From Streptomyces sp. NBC_00443 (GTDB lineage: Bacteria > Actinomycetota > Actinomycetes > Streptomycetales > Streptomycetaceae), in NCBI RefSeq assembly GCF_036014175.1, contig NZ_CP107917.1:1736001-1800000 (forward strand): DNA of 64,000 nt, given 5' to 3'. Made by a program: the position numbers and the translations under genes. Of this stretch, positions 33,944 through 43,154 are shown piece after piece; the first letter of the stretch is position 1; every line of letters begins with the position of its first letter. Below the pieces are notes generated by a model. The model was not told the DNA's origin. It searched no databases and saw only the letters and a program-made list of their open reading frames with translations.

Positions 33944-33977
33944 GGACTGTTACTGCCGAGTCGTGAGGACTGTTACT
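33932..33977. repeat. 23-bp tandem duplication over the phosphatase stop codon
   Basis: Two copies of 23 bases containing GAGTCGTAAGGACTG / GAGTCGTGAGGACTG start at 33932 and 33955, with a partial third at 33978. The first copy holds the TAA stop of the phosphatase gene. Confidence 0.7.
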
Positions 33978-34015
33978 GCCGATACGGCCGTAACACCGGG
34001 CACGGCGCAGTCGGC

Positions 34016-34790
34016 TCAGGTCCTGCGCGGGCGCGGCTCCTTCTGCGCCAGCAACTGCTCCCGCAGTGCCGTCAGCTGGTGGGAGTGCTCGACCGCCCGG
34101 GTCTCGTCCAGGGTGGTCAGGGCGAGGACGAGGCGTCGGCGACGACGAGGCCGGTCAGGGCCTCGTTGGTGTTGCCGGTCGGGGTGTGGGGGGCGGTGAG
34201 GACGGCGTCGACGCGGTCCTCGAAGACCTCCCCGAGCTCGTCGGTGACGAAGACGACCCTGGCGCCGACCGCGCGCGCCCGCTCGACGACGACGTTCAGT
34301 TCCGCGAGGCGGCGCCCCGGCTGGAAGACGACCACGGCATCGCCCTGCCCGAGGGTGAGCAGCGGGTCCGCGAGGGCGAAGCCGGTCTCGCCGACGAAAC
34401 GGGACCGGCGCCCGATCCGGCCGAGGGACAACGCCAGGTGCCGGGCGGCGAGTTCGCACGCGGCGACGCCGTAACAGAACACCTCACGCGCCTCCGCGAG
34501 CACCTCGACCGCCCGCTTCAGCGCGTCGGCGCCGGTCAGCCGCCGGCACTGGTCGATGCGTTCCTGCGTCTCCTCGAAGACGTCGTTCCAGATGCCCTCC
34601 AGGTCCTGCCCCACGTGCGCGATGCGCTGCTGGAGCCGCACTTCGGGGGCGAGCGCGGAGGTGAAGTCGGCGGCGAGTTCCCGCTTGAGCGCGGGCAGGC
34701 CGGCGTATCCGAGGCGCTGCAGGGCGCGTACGACGGTGGCGTTGCTGGTGCCGCCTGTCCGACCCCGAGCGGCACTTTCGCCAACGGCCC
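34016..34790 (-). pseudogene. RpiR-family (HTH_6-SIS) regulator, truncated and frameshifted
   Basis: The minus strand reads GTSNATVVRALQRLGYAGLPALK, the end of an RpiR helix-turn-helix, then a linker and the SIS sugar-phosphate domain (REVFCYGVAACELAARHLALSL, VVFQPGRRLAELNVVVERAR). A one-base deletion near 34132 moves the end, LVLALTTLDETRAVEHSHQL, out of frame. The first part of the HTH and the start codon are missing, lost at the junction with the ABC-ATPase remnant. Both ends broken means it is probably non-functional. Confidence 0.8.
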
Positions 34791-35048
34791 CACGAAATGT
34801 CCGGCGGAATGCTGCAACGCGTGGTCATCGCCGGCGCCCTCGCCGCCGAGCCCCGGCTGCTGCAGCCGATCCCCGGCCGGCCCCCGTCCCTGTCCCACGC
34901 GTTCACGGGCTGCCCCTTCGCGACGCGCTGCGAGCACGCCGAGCCGGAGTGCACCACCTGGCTCCCGGAGCCGGTCGCGGTCCCGGGCGGCGGCACCGCC
35001 GCGTGCCGGAGGCTCACCGACCTGTCCGAGGAGCCCACCGAACCGTGA
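34755..35048 (+). pseudogene. DppD-like peptide ABC-transporter ATPase, remnant with internal deletion
   Basis: The frame reads DPERHFRQRPHEMSGGMLQR, then VVIAGALAAEPRLL, which is the ABC signature region. It then jumps directly to PIPGRPPSLSHAF and CPFATRCEHAEPECTT, the C-terminal oligopeptide-transporter cysteine region. The Walker B, D-loop and H-loop between them are gone, as is the whole N-terminal half with Walker A. It cannot be an active ATPase. The 5' break is at the RpiR junction. Confidence 0.85.
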
Positions 35049-35104
35049 CTCGCCACCGTCCCGTCGTCCCTGATCACGTCGTCCCTGGCCAAGAGGAGCC
35101 CAGC

Positions 35105-35960
35105 ATGACCGCGACCGAAAACCGCGCGCAGGCACCCCTGTTGGTGGCCGACGGCCTGACCAAGACCTACCGTCTGCCCGGCGGCGACCGCCTCACCGCC
35201 GCCGACCAGGTCTCCTTCACCGTCCCGCGCGGCGGTTCGCTCGGTGTGGTCGGTGAGTCCGGGTCGGGCAAGAGCACCGTCGCGCGGATGCTGGTCAGCC
35301 TGGTGCGGCCGGACGCCGGCACGGTCGCCGTGGAGGGCCGGGACCGTGCCGTGCGCCCGCCGTCCCTGAGCAGGAGCCGGGCGGCGCACCGACTCGCCCG
35401 TGCCCGCGAGATCCAGATGGTCTTCCAGGACCCGTACGTCTCCCTCGATCCTCGCCTCACCGCCCGCCAGTGCCTGCGCACCGCCCTGCGTCTGCACGGC
35501 CGCGATGCCGACGACCGGCGGATCGCCGCCCTCCTGGACCAGGTGGGCCTCGGCGCCCGGGAGGCGGGAGCGCGTCCGCACGAGTTGTCCGGCGGTCAGT
35601 GCCACCGCCTGGCCATCGCACGGGCCCTCGCCGTCGAACCGCGCGTTCTCGTCCTGGACGAGGCGGTCGCCGCGCTGGACGTGTCGATACAGGCGCAGAT
35701 CCTCCAGCTCCTCGGCGAGATCCGGCGGGACACGGGGGTGACCCTGGTGTTCGTCAGCCATGATCTGGCCGTTCGTCCGGCACATCACCGACGAGACGGT
35801 GGTGATGCGGCGCGGCAGGGTGGTCGAGCAGGGCCCGACGGACCGGGTCCTCGGTGCGCCCGAGGACCCGTACACCCGCCTCCTGCTGGCCTCCGTACCG
35901 CGCCGGGGCCGGGATCCGGCCGACGCGGTACGGGCCAGGGCCCAGGCGGATGCCGCGTGA
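35105..35960 (+). pseudogene. OppF-like peptide ABC-transporter ATPase with one-base frameshift
   Basis: Residues are intact through Walker A (GVVGESGSGKST), Q-loop (MVFQDPYVSLDPR), signature (HELSGGQCHRLAIARAL), Walker B/D-loop (VLVLDEAVAALDVS) and the switch FVSHDLAV. There, an extra T in the run at 35772-35773 shifts the frame. The correct continuation, RHITDETVVMRRGRVVEQGP and DPYTRLLLASVP, is open in the next frame to 35960. The Walker B region has DEAVAALD where DEPVSALD is usual. A sequencing error could explain the shift, but the neighbouring damage favours real decay. Confidence 0.82.
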
Positions 35961-35991
35961 CCCCAAGGGGTCCGCGCGGCCCGTCGGGGTC

Positions 35992-37995
35992 TCAGTCCGC
36001 GTGTGCCTCCAAGGCGGCCCGGACCCCGGATTCGAGGGCGCCCTCGATCCACGACGGCTTCACCGAGGTGTGGTCCCCGGCGAAGTGGAGCGGCCCCTCG
36101 GCGGTGCGGATGGCTTCCAGCAACTCCGTGTGCTGGCCGGGCAGCAGCACGGACGCCTCGCCGTACGCGTACGGGTCGCGCAGCCAGCTCTGGGTGCGCC
36201 CGGCGCCGGTGTAGAAGACCTCGACGCGCTGGCCGTAGACCTGTTGCAGGCCCCGCAGCGCGTGCGGGTAACGGGCGTCCTCGTCGAGGGAGTCCCAGCG
36301 GGAGGCGTCGTCGGCCCAGCTGTAGGAGGCGAGGACGACGCCGCCCTTGCTGCCCTCGATCGGGTGGGACGGGTTGATCATGAAGCGGTTGGAGTTGTCG
36401 GAGACCGAGCCGCCGCCGATGATGTGCGCGGCCTCGGGCTGGTCACGGGAAGCCCAGCGGTTGGCGGCGTAGTGGGCGCGCTGGGCGTCGCTGATGTGGC
36501 CGTCCGGGACGGAGGGGTGGGCGCCGAGGAGGCTGCCGTCGGCCGGGGCCTTGCCCTTGCGGTAGTCGTCGTAGAGGCCGGGCCGTACGGCGTCGAGCTC
36601 GCGCTTCCAGTCGGCCTCGGTGAACTCCCACCAGCGCAGGTTGAATTCGAGCAGTACCTTGGTCGCGCTGTCGTAGTGCAGCTCGGCGACCGCACGCCGC
36701 TTCTTGTACGACATCAGCGGGCTGACCTGCACCTGCCGGAGCCCCGAGAACGGCACGGTGACGATCGCGAGGTCGCCGGTGAACTCCTCGCGCACCACCT
36801 TGCCGTCGCGTCCCTCGGAGACGGTGTCGATCCAGACGTGCGGGCCCCCCGCGTGGACCTGGGAGGTGTCGTCGGCGCCGGGCCGGTCCGGTGCCCAGTA
36901 CTCGATGTGGGTCGCGCGCCGGTCCGGGCGCAGGACGTCGGCGACCTCTTCGAGCAGCGCGTCCGGAAGCGTCGCGGTGCCGCCGATCAGCTCCCAGAAC
37001 TCGGTGTCGGGGCTGATCAGGGACTGGCTGATGAAGCTGTGGATGAAGGAGAGCGGCAGCCGTGAGGTGAGGTTCTCCAGCGTGCCGATCAGGTCGACGG
37101 TCCGCTCGTCGAAGCCCGCCTCCTCGGTGAGGAACCGGTACATCGACCAGTCGCCGTACTTCTGCACGACCCGCGCCCAGCCCTTGACCCGCTCCGGCAT
37201 CGGCTTGTCGACGCGCTTGCCGTCCGGCCCGACCGTGCTGAACTCGTCGCGTACGGGGTCCAGGGCGCGGCGCAGGATGGTGCCGGACGGCGTGTCCCAG
37301 TACTCGCGCGGGACGCCGAAGGAACGGTTGATCCTGCGGGGTGACTTCGCGTACTCGGAGCGGCGCACGCGGACGCCGTTGACGTGCAGCCAGGCGTTGT
37401 TGACGGGCTTGCCCTCGCCGTCGACGTCGACGAGGTGGAACCGGCGGCGTTTCACGCCGAGTTGGTCGATCAGGGTCATCACCAGCGGGTGGCTGCCGGG
37501 GATGCGCATGGCGCCGGCCTCCGCGTACTGGGCCGGGTCGGCGAACGCCTGCGCCGCCTGCTCGTGGCCGCCCGTGCGGAACGTCTTGATGCGGCCGCCG
37601 ACGCGGTTGCCGTTGGCCTCGACGAGCGTGACCCGGTGCCCGGCCCGCTTGAGCAGCCAGGCGGCGACGAGACCGGCAGGTCCGGCGCCGATGACGAGGA
37701 TTCTCTTGGCTGTCTTCGTCTTCGCGCGCGGCAGCCCGGAGTCGAGGATCTTCCGGTATCCCGGGACGAGCGGCTCGTCGTGTTCGTCGACGACCAGCAG
37801 GGCGCGTGCGACGGCCAGGCAGGTGTCCCAGTCGGCGGTGGATCGCGGTCGCCCGGGGGCCTGTTGGGGAAGGGCGGGCGCGGCGGCGGCCGCGGTCGGG
37901 GTCAACGCGGCAAGAGCGGCCGTCGTGGTGGTTGCGGCCGTGAACTGCCGTCTGGAGAAAGAAGTTGAGCCGACGGGCAGGCGGTGATTGTCCAT
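35992..37995 (-). CDS. Tat-exported L-amino-acid (L-glutamate-oxidase-like) flavoenzyme
   Basis: A 667-residue FAD amine oxidase that deaminates an L-amino acid to the keto acid with H2O2 and ammonia. The twin-arginine leader is [18 protein letters not shown]. The FAD dinucleotide fold reads [19 protein letters not shown], with [12 protein letters not shown]. Segments [55 protein letters not shown] and [17 protein letters not shown] match Streptomyces L-glutamate oxidase closely, and the length is similar (about 690). Substrate specificity is not certain. Start ATG 37995 is chosen because it puts the RR motif near the N-terminus; the open frame extends 64 codons further upstream without a ribosome site. 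Confidence 0.88.
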   Translation of the reverse strand: MDNHRLPVGSTSFSRRQFTAATTTTAALAALTPTAAAAAPALPQQAPGRPRSTADWDTCLAVARALLVVDEHDEPLVPGYRKILDSGLPRAKTKTAKRILVIGAGPAGLVAAWLLKRAGHRVTLVEANGNRVGGRIKTFRTGGHEQAAQAFADPAQYAEAGAMRIPGSHPLVMTLIDQLGVKRRRFHLVDVDGEGKPVNNAWLHVNGVRVRRSEYAKSPRRINRSFGVPREYWDTPSGTILRRALDPVRDEFSTVGPDGKRVDKPMPERVKGWARVVQKYGDWSMYRFLTEEAGFDERTVDLIGTLENLTSRLPLSFIHSFISQSLISPDTEFWELIGGTATLPDALLEEVADVLRPDRRATHIEYWAPDRPGADDTSQVHAGGPHVWIDTVSEGRDGKVVREEFTGDLAIVTVPFSGLRQVQVSPLMSYKKRRAVAELHYDSATKVLLEFNLRWWEFTEADWKRELDAVRPGLYDDYRKGKAPADGSLLGAHPSVPDGHISDAQRAHYAANRWASRDQPEAAHIIGGGSVSDNSNRFMINPSHPIEGSKGGVVLASYSWADDASRWDSLDEDARYPHALRGLQQVYGQRVEVFYTGAGRTQSWLRDPYAYGEASVLLPGQHTELLEAIRTAEGPLHFAGDHTSVKPSWIEGALESGVRAALEAHAD

Positions 37996-38185
37996 ATGCA
38001 CTGGATACGGGGGGAGTTGGGCGGCGGGTGGCGCATCGGTCGGTTCATCACCTGAACGGGCAAGCGCATCGCCGGCCGGCCGCGCCGATGGTGCGTCCGC
38101 ACGCGGGTTTGTGCGGCGTGAATGACGAAACCGTTGACGCGGACATGGCCCACTTCTATCTTCTGACCCAATCGCGATCGGAATC

Positions 38186-38210
38186 ACGAACTTCGTTCGA
38201 AATTACGAAC
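38186..38210. promoter_or_regulatory. Palindromic operator-like elements before the GH43 operon
   Basis: ACGAACTTCGT (38186-38196) is a perfect palindrome around one base. The overlapping GTTCG-AAATTA-CGAAC (38195-38210) is a second inverted repeat, ending 14 bases before the ATG at 38225. Such TTCGAA-type sites are common operators of sugar-responsive repressors. Confidence 0.5.
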
Positions 38211-38224
38211 AGGGACGGTCTCGT

Positions 38225-39733
38225 ATGCCTCGGATGTCTCGCACGCCGCTCAGGAAACGCCGCAGATCATTCGTCCTGTGCGTGCTCGCCGCGCTGCTGG
38301 CCCTGGTGGCGACCACACAACCGGCGTCCGCGGCGGACGGCCGCCCGTACACGAACCCGCTGAAGTCGTCCAAGGGCGCCGACCCCTGGCTGCAGTACCA
38401 CGACGGCAACTACTACCTGATCACCACGACGTTCACCGGCGTGCTCGGCATCCGCAAGTCGCCGACGCTCGCGGGTCTGGCCGGCGCGCCCGATGTGCAG
38501 GTGTGGTCGGACACCACGTCGACCCGCAACACCAACATCTGGGCGCCGGAGATGCACCTCTTCAACGGCCGCTGGTACGTGTACTACTCGGCCGGACAGG
38601 GCGGCGTGGCGTGCTGCGACTCGCAGCGCACGCATGTGCTGGAGAGCGCCGGTACGGACCCGATGGGCCCGTACACCTACAAGGGCTCGCTCACCGGCTC
38701 CAACCTGACGCCGGGCGGCTGGCTGATCGACGCGAGTGTGCTGCGGACCGACAACAAGCTGTACCTGGTCGGCAGCGGGTTCATCAACGGCAGTACGCAG
38801 AGCCTGGTCATCGCGCCGCTGAGCAATCCGTACACCCTGGCGAGCAACGCCTTCACGATCATCTCCAGCCCGACCCTGGACTGGGAGCGGTCCGGCGCGC
38901 CCGTCAACGAGGCCCCGGAACCGCTCTACCACAACGGCCGTACCTTCCTCACGTACTCGGCCAGCTACTGCAACACCGCCGACTACAAGCTCGGCCAACT
39001 GGAGCTGACCGGCTCGGATCCGCTGAACCCCGCCTCCTGGACCAAGAAGCAGACGCCGGTCTTCCAGCGCAATGACGCGAACGGCGCCTACGGCCCCGGC
39101 CACAACGGCTTCTTCACCTCGCCCGACGGCACCGAGAACTGGATCGTCTACCACGCCAACGCCACGGCCGGCGGCGGCTGCGGCAACGGACGCACCACCC
39201 GCGCCCAGGAGTTCACCTGGAACACCGACGGCACCCCGGACTTCGGCACCCCCGTCGCCCTCGGCACCACGCTGCCCGGCCCGTCCGGCGAGACGGCCGC
39301 GACACCGACGTCGTACACCCTCGTCAACCGCAGCAGCGGCAAGTGCCTGGACGTGAACGGCGGCAACACCGCCGACGGGACGAACATCTTCCAGTGGACG
39401 TGCACCGGCGGGACCAACCAGAAGTGGAAGGTCGAGGACCTCGGCGACGACACCAGCCGGCTGGTCAACGTCGCCACCGGCAAGGTCATGGACGTCGCCG
39501 ACTGCTCCGCCTCCGACGGCGCGGACATCCGGCAGTGGTCCTGGCTGAACAACAAGTGCCAGCGCTACCGGCTCGTGTTCACGGCGAGCGGTGACCACGT
39601 CCGGATCGTCAACGAGTCCACCGGCAAGGTCGCCGACGTGGCCGACTGCTCCGCCGCGAACGGCGCGGACGTACGGCAGTGGACCTGGCTGAACAACACC
39701 TGCCAGCAGTGGCGCCTCGTCCCCACCACCTGA
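38225..39733 (+). CDS. Secreted GH43 arabinanase/arabinofuranosidase with ricin-type (CBM13) domain
   Basis: A 502-residue extracellular glycosidase. A basic leader (RKRRRSFVLCVLAALLALVA, cleavage near ASA) precedes the five-bladed propeller, with the family acids at KGADPWLQYHDGNYYLIT (Asp), the WAPEMH strand and the VNEAPEPLYHNGRTFLTYSAS Glu. The C-terminal 140 residues form a beta-trefoil with three repeats (GKCLDVNGGNTADGTNIFQW, VMDVADCSASDGADIRQW, VADVADCSAANGADVRQW). GH43 enzymes cut alpha-L-arabinosyl or beta-xylosyl linkages; the CBM13-like module would bind polysaccharide. It forms a two-gene operon with the next GH43. Confidence 0.92.
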   Translation: MPRMSRTPLRKRRRSFVLCVLAALLALVATTQPASAADGRPYTNPLKSSKGADPWLQYHDGNYYLITTTFTGVLGIRKSPTLAGLAGAPDVQVWSDTTSTRNTNIWAPEMHLFNGRWYVYYSAGQGGVACCDSQRTHVLESAGTDPMGPYTYKGSLTGSNLTPGGWLIDASVLRTDNKLYLVGSGFINGSTQSLVIAPLSNPYTLASNAFTIISSPTLDWERSGAPVNEAPEPLYHNGRTFLTYSASYCNTADYKLGQLELTGSDPLNPASWTKKQTPVFQRNDANGAYGPGHNGFFTSPDGTENWIVYHANATAGGGCGNGRTTRAQEFTWNTDGTPDFGTPVALGTTLPGPSGETAATPTSYTLVNRSSGKCLDVNGGNTADGTNIFQWTCTGGTNQKWKVEDLGDDTSRLVNVATGKVMDVADCSASDGADIRQWSWLNNKCQRYRLVFTASGDHVRIVNESTGKVADVADCSAANGADVRQWTWLNNTCQQWRLVPTT

Positions 39734-39758
39734 TCACCCGCACTTCTGGAGAACTCCC

Positions 39759-41207
39759 TTGAGACGCATAGCCGTACGGCTGCTCATGGCCGCCCTCGTC
39801 GCCCTGGCGGCCTGCCTCGCCGGACCCGCCCCGGCCGCCCGGGCGGCCGTGCCCGACTCCCCCGCCGTGACCTACACCAACCCGATCGCGGAGAAGCGGG
39901 CCGACCCGCACATCTTCAAACACGCCGACGGCTACTACTACTTCACCGCGACCGTGCCCGAGTACGACCGCATCGTGCTGCGCCGGGCGACGACCATCCA
40001 GGGCCTGTCGACGGCCCCGGAGGTCACCATCTGGACCAAGCACACCAGCGGCGTGATGAGCGCGCACATCTGGGCGCCGGAGATCCACTTCATCGACGGC
40101 AAGTGGTACGTCTACTTCGCCGCCGGGGCCACCAACGACGTGTGGGCGATCCGGATGTACGTCCTGGAGGGCACCGGCGCCAACCCGCTGACCGCCACCT
40201 GGACGGAGAAGGGACAGATAAAAGCCCAGTGGGAGAGCTTCTCCCTGGACGCCACGACCTTCGTCGTGAACGGGGTCAGATATCTGGCCTGGGCCCAGCG
40301 CGACCCGTCCGTGAACAACAACACGGACATCTACCTGGCGAGGATGACCAACCCCTGGACCATCACCGGCACTCCGGTGATGCTGTCGCGGCCCACCTAC
40401 TCCTGGGAGACCGTCGGCTACAAGGTCAACGAGGGCCCGGCGGTGATCCAGCACGGCGGCAAGGTCTTCATGTCGTACTCGGCGAGCGCGACCGACAGCA
40501 ACTACTGCCTGGGGCTGCTGTCCGCCTCCGCGAGCGCCGACCTGCTCAACGCGGCCAGCTGGAGCAAGAGTTCCACGCCGGTGTTCACCAGCAACGCCGC
40601 CACCAGCCAGTACGGTCCGGGCCACAACTCCTTCACCGTCTCCGAGGACGGCAAGAGCGACATCCTCGTCTACCACGACCGCAGCTACAAGGACATCACC
40701 GGCGACCCCCTCAACGACCCCAACCGCCGCACCCGCGTCCAGAAGCTGTACTGGAAGGCCGACGGCGCCCCGGACTTCGGCATCCCGGTGGCCGACGGTG
40801 TGACGCCGCAGCGCTTCTCGTCGTACAACTTCGCGGACCGGTTCGTCCGGCACTGGGAGTACCGCGCCCGCATCGAGGCCGGCGTCTCCCCGCTCGCGGA
40901 CTCACAGTTCCGCGTGGTGACCGGCCTGACCGGCAGCGGCACGGTGTCGCTGGAGTCGGCCAACTTCCCCGGCTACTACCTGCGGCACAAGAACTTCGAG
41001 GTGTGGCTGGAGAAGAACGACGGCACGGCGAAGTTCGCGTCCGACGCCACTTTCCACAAGCGGGCCGGGCTGTCCGACGCGGCAGGCGTCTCGTACGAGT
41101 CCTACAACTACGCCGGGCGCTACATGCGGCACTACGACCACCTGCTGGTGGTCCAGGCGCCGAGCACGGCGACGGATCGGGCGGACGCGACGTTCTACGC
41201 CCAGTAA
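39759..41207 (+). CDS. Secreted GH43 exo-1,5-alpha-L-arabinofuranosidase with AbfB (CBM42) domain
   Basis: A 482-residue extracellular enzyme similar in order to the Streptomyces avermitilis Araf43A type. The signal peptide is MRRIAVRLLMAALVALAACL. The catalytic propeller contains EKRADPHIFKHADGYYYF (base), WAPEIHFIDGKWYVYFAAG and VNEGPAVIQHGGKVFMSYSAS (acid). The C-terminal 140 residues are the arabinose-binding AbfB fold (SSYNFADRFVRHWEYRARIE, ESANFPGYYLRHKNFEVWL, ESYNYAGRYMRHYDHLLVV). The start is TTG 39759 with GGAGAA upstream. It begins 25 bases after the preceding GH43 gene, so the two are co-transcribed for arabinan side-chain and backbone breakdown. Confidence 0.93.
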   Translation: MRRIAVRLLMAALVALAACLAGPAPAARAAVPDSPAVTYTNPIAEKRADPHIFKHADGYYYFTATVPEYDRIVLRRATTIQGLSTAPEVTIWTKHTSGVMSAHIWAPEIHFIDGKWYVYFAAGATNDVWAIRMYVLEGTGANPLTATWTEKGQIKAQWESFSLDATTFVVNGVRYLAWAQRDPSVNNNTDIYLARMTNPWTITGTPVMLSRPTYSWETVGYKVNEGPAVIQHGGKVFMSYSASATDSNYCLGLLSASASADLLNAASWSKSSTPVFTSNAATSQYGPGHNSFTVSEDGKSDILVYHDRSYKDITGDPLNDPNRRTRVQKLYWKADGAPDFGIPVADGVTPQRFSSYNFADRFVRHWEYRARIEAGVSPLADSQFRVVTGLTGSGTVSLESANFPGYYLRHKNFEVWLEKNDGTAKFASDATFHKRAGLSDAAGVSYESYNYAGRYMRHYDHLLVVQAPSTATDRADATFYAQ

Positions 41208-41246
41208 TCCGCCGGAACGCGCAGTTCAGAGCCTATAAACACCCTC

Positions 41247-41276
41247 TATACATCGCATGTATACTCGCCATGTATA
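41247..41276. promoter_or_regulatory. Palindrome and direct repeat before the deacetylase gene
   Basis: TATACAT-CGC-ATGTATA (41247-41263) is a perfect inverted repeat with seven-base arms. A further CATGTATA half follows at 41269-41276. It sits just before the ATG at 41285 and probably overlaps the promoter or start, as an operator for a TetR- or MarR-like protein. Confidence 0.5.
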
Positions 41277-41284
41277 GTCGCGAC

Positions 41285-42076
41285 ATGCCTTTTCCAATCA
41301 TTCCGTTCAAGAAGATGAAAAAGTCGTGGGCTTGGTTGTGTGCCGCCGCCGTTCTGGTGGCGGCCGCTTCCTTGGTGGCGTTCACGCAGTACGTGCGCCT
41401 GGACACCACGTCACCCAGCGCCGCCCGGGCCCAGGCCTCCGCCACCGCCCAGGCCCGCTTCGGCGGCGTCGACTGCCGCGAGGCCAAGTGCGTCGCGCTG
41501 ACCTTCGACGCCGGGCCGAGCGAACACTCCGCGCGACTGCTCGACATCCTGAAGGAGGAGAAGGTCCCGGCAACCTTCTTCCTGCTCGGCAAGCGGCACA
41601 TCGAGAAGTACCCGGAACTGGTCGAGCGGATGGCCGACGAGGGCCATGAGGTGGCCAACCACACCTGGGACCACGAGAGACTCACGGAACTGGAGGCCGA
41701 CGAGATACGGGAGGAGATAGAGCGCCCCAACAAGGAGATAGAGCGCCTCACCGGGCGGCGCCCCACACTGATGCGCCCGCCGCAGGGCCGTACGAACGGC
41801 ACGGTGCACGAGATCTGCCGCGAGCTGGGGATGTCGGAGGTCCTGTGGAGCGTGACGGCCAAGGACTACACGACCAATGACTCCAAGCTCATAGAGCAGC
41901 GCGTCCTGGACCAGACCGACCGGGACGGGATCATCCTGCTGCACGACATCTACGACGGAACCGTGCCGGCCGTGCCCGGGATCATCGACGCTCTGAAGGA
42001 GCGCGGGTTCGTGTTCGTGACCGTCCCGCAGTTGCTCGCGCCGGGGCAGGCCGAGCCGGGCAAGGTGTACCGGTGA
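41285..42076 (+). CDS. Secreted or membrane-anchored polysaccharide deacetylase (NodB/CE4)
   Basis: A 263-residue extracytoplasmic enzyme with an N-terminal anchor or signal (KSWAWLCAAAVLVAAASLVAF). CE4 motifs are TFDAGPSEHSARLLDIL, HTWDH (both His metal ligands), RPPQG and ILLHDIYDG. The first motif normally reads TFDDGP; here the second Asp, a metal ligand, is Ala. Metal binding may therefore be altered or the enzyme redesigned, a variant I believe occurs in other streptomycetes. Starts at 41270, 41285 and 41315 are all possible. Candidate substrates are peptidoglycan, chitin or acetylxylan. Confidence 0.85.
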   Translation: MPFPIIPFKKMKKSWAWLCAAAVLVAAASLVAFTQYVRLDTTSPSAARAQASATAQARFGGVDCREAKCVALTFDAGPSEHSARLLDILKEEKVPATFFLLGKRHIEKYPELVERMADEGHEVANHTWDHERLTELEADEIREEIERPNKEIERLTGRRPTLMRPPQGRTNGTVHEICRELGMSEVLWSVTAKDYTTNDSKLIEQRVLDQTDRDGIILLHDIYDGTVPAVPGIIDALKERGFVFVTVPQLLAPGQAEPGKVYR

Positions 42077-42134
42077 GCCGTCTCACCAGGTGAGGTGAAG
42101 GCGGTGCGGTGAAGGCGGTGCGGGGAGCGGTGGA

Positions 42135-43154
42135 TCAGCGTGCGGAGAAGACGACCGACCACCCCTCCTGCCCTGCCTGCTCGGCGGTGTACGAAACCCC
42201 GTCCACCTTCAGCCTCTTGGCGTCCAGGAGGCTGATCTCGCCGCCGTGGTTGCCGAGTTGGGCGCCGTCGCTGAGGCGGACGGTGAGGCAGGCGCCGGTC
42301 GCGAGCGGTCCCGGCGGCACGGCGGACAGCCGGCCCAGCCGGTCCTGGAGATGCCAGCCCGTCAGGTCGACCGGGGCGGGCGAGGCGTTGAGGAGGGTCA
42401 CGGTCTCGGCCTCGGGGGCGGGGCCGCGCGGGTTGACGAGGGCAGCGACGATACGGACGGGCCGGGTGCCGGGCACGGGGCGCGAACCGTCGACGTCCTC
42501 GATGGCGTGGCCGGTCACGTCGTCCGTCTTCCAGGACTGGCTCTGGAAGGCGAGGAAGATCCCGACCCAACGGGACTGCGCCGGGAAGTGGATGAGCAGC
42601 CCGCCGTCCTGCCAGACGCCGTCGTCGTCGCGGAAGCGGCGGCTGTTGCCCTGGTTCATGTGGATGTCGTGGACGCCGTTGCCGGGCAGGAAGCCGAAGA
42701 CCTTGTCCCTGACCTTGGCCTCGGGCCCCCAACGCTCGCCGAACAGATGCACGCGGGCCTCCGGGTCGGCGACCGCGCGACGGACGGAGTGGTCGAGGAG
42801 GTCGGCCAGGTCGTTGCCGGGGCCTTCGAGGTCCGGCGGCAGCTTCCGCATCAGGGACGGGTCGAAGAGGTTGCCGCGCACGAAGTCGAGGTTCGGACCG
42901 CCGGGCCCGGGCGGCAGGGTGTTCCAGCCGCTCTCCAGCCCCTCCAGACGGGCCGTGATCGGGTGCCGGAAGTCCTCGCTGACGAAGTAGAGCAGCTCGG
43001 AGGGCTGCTGCTGGGACAGGACGTTGACGGCTGCGCGGTACTGCGTGCCGTGATCGTCGGTGAGGTGGATCTGGTAGTGCGGCGTGTCGTCGGCGCCCTC
43101 GCGCCGGGTGTCGACCGCTCGTCCGATCAGTACGCCGTAGGTCTTCAGTGGCAT
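42135..43154 (-). CDS. DUF2278 (YukJ-like) protein with C-terminal lamin-tail-like domain
   Basis: A 339-residue protein. The N-terminal region MPLKTYGVLIGRAVDTRRE, the HYQIHLTDDHGTQYRAAVNVLSQ strand and the GNGVHDIHMNQGN motif define DUF2278. From about residue 230 (RIVAALVNPRGPAPEAETVTLLNASPAPVDLTGW) the sequence has the beta-sandwich pattern of the lamin-tail domain. Start ATG 43154 has GGGGGAG upstream; a start three codons earlier is also open. The function is unknown. The HxHMNQG signature is shared with predicted phosphodiesterase or nuclease-like proteins, so a nucleic-acid role is possible but unproven. Confidence 0.85.
   Translation of the reverse strand: MPLKTYGVLIGRAVDTRREGADDTPHYQIHLTDDHGTQYRAAVNVLSQQQPSELLYFVSEDFRHPITARLEGLESGWNTLPPGPGGPNLDFVRGNLFDPSLMRKLPPDLEGPGNDLADLLDHSVRRAVADPEARVHLFGERWGPEAKVRDKVFGFLPGNGVHDIHMNQGNSRRFRDDDGVWQDGGLLIHFPAQSRWVGIFLAFQSQSWKTDDVTGHAIEDVDGSRPVPGTRPVRIVAALVNPRGPAPEAETVTLLNASPAPVDLTGWHLQDRLGRLSAVPPGPLATGACLTVRLSDGAQLGNHGGEISLLDAKRLKVDGVSYTAEQAGQEGWSVVFSAR

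Noticed and set aside
41247..41263. TATACAT-CGC-ATGTATA considered a copy of the LacI site ACATCGATGT
   Set aside because: The half-site spacing differs by one base and the flanks do not match, so it is treated as a separate operator.
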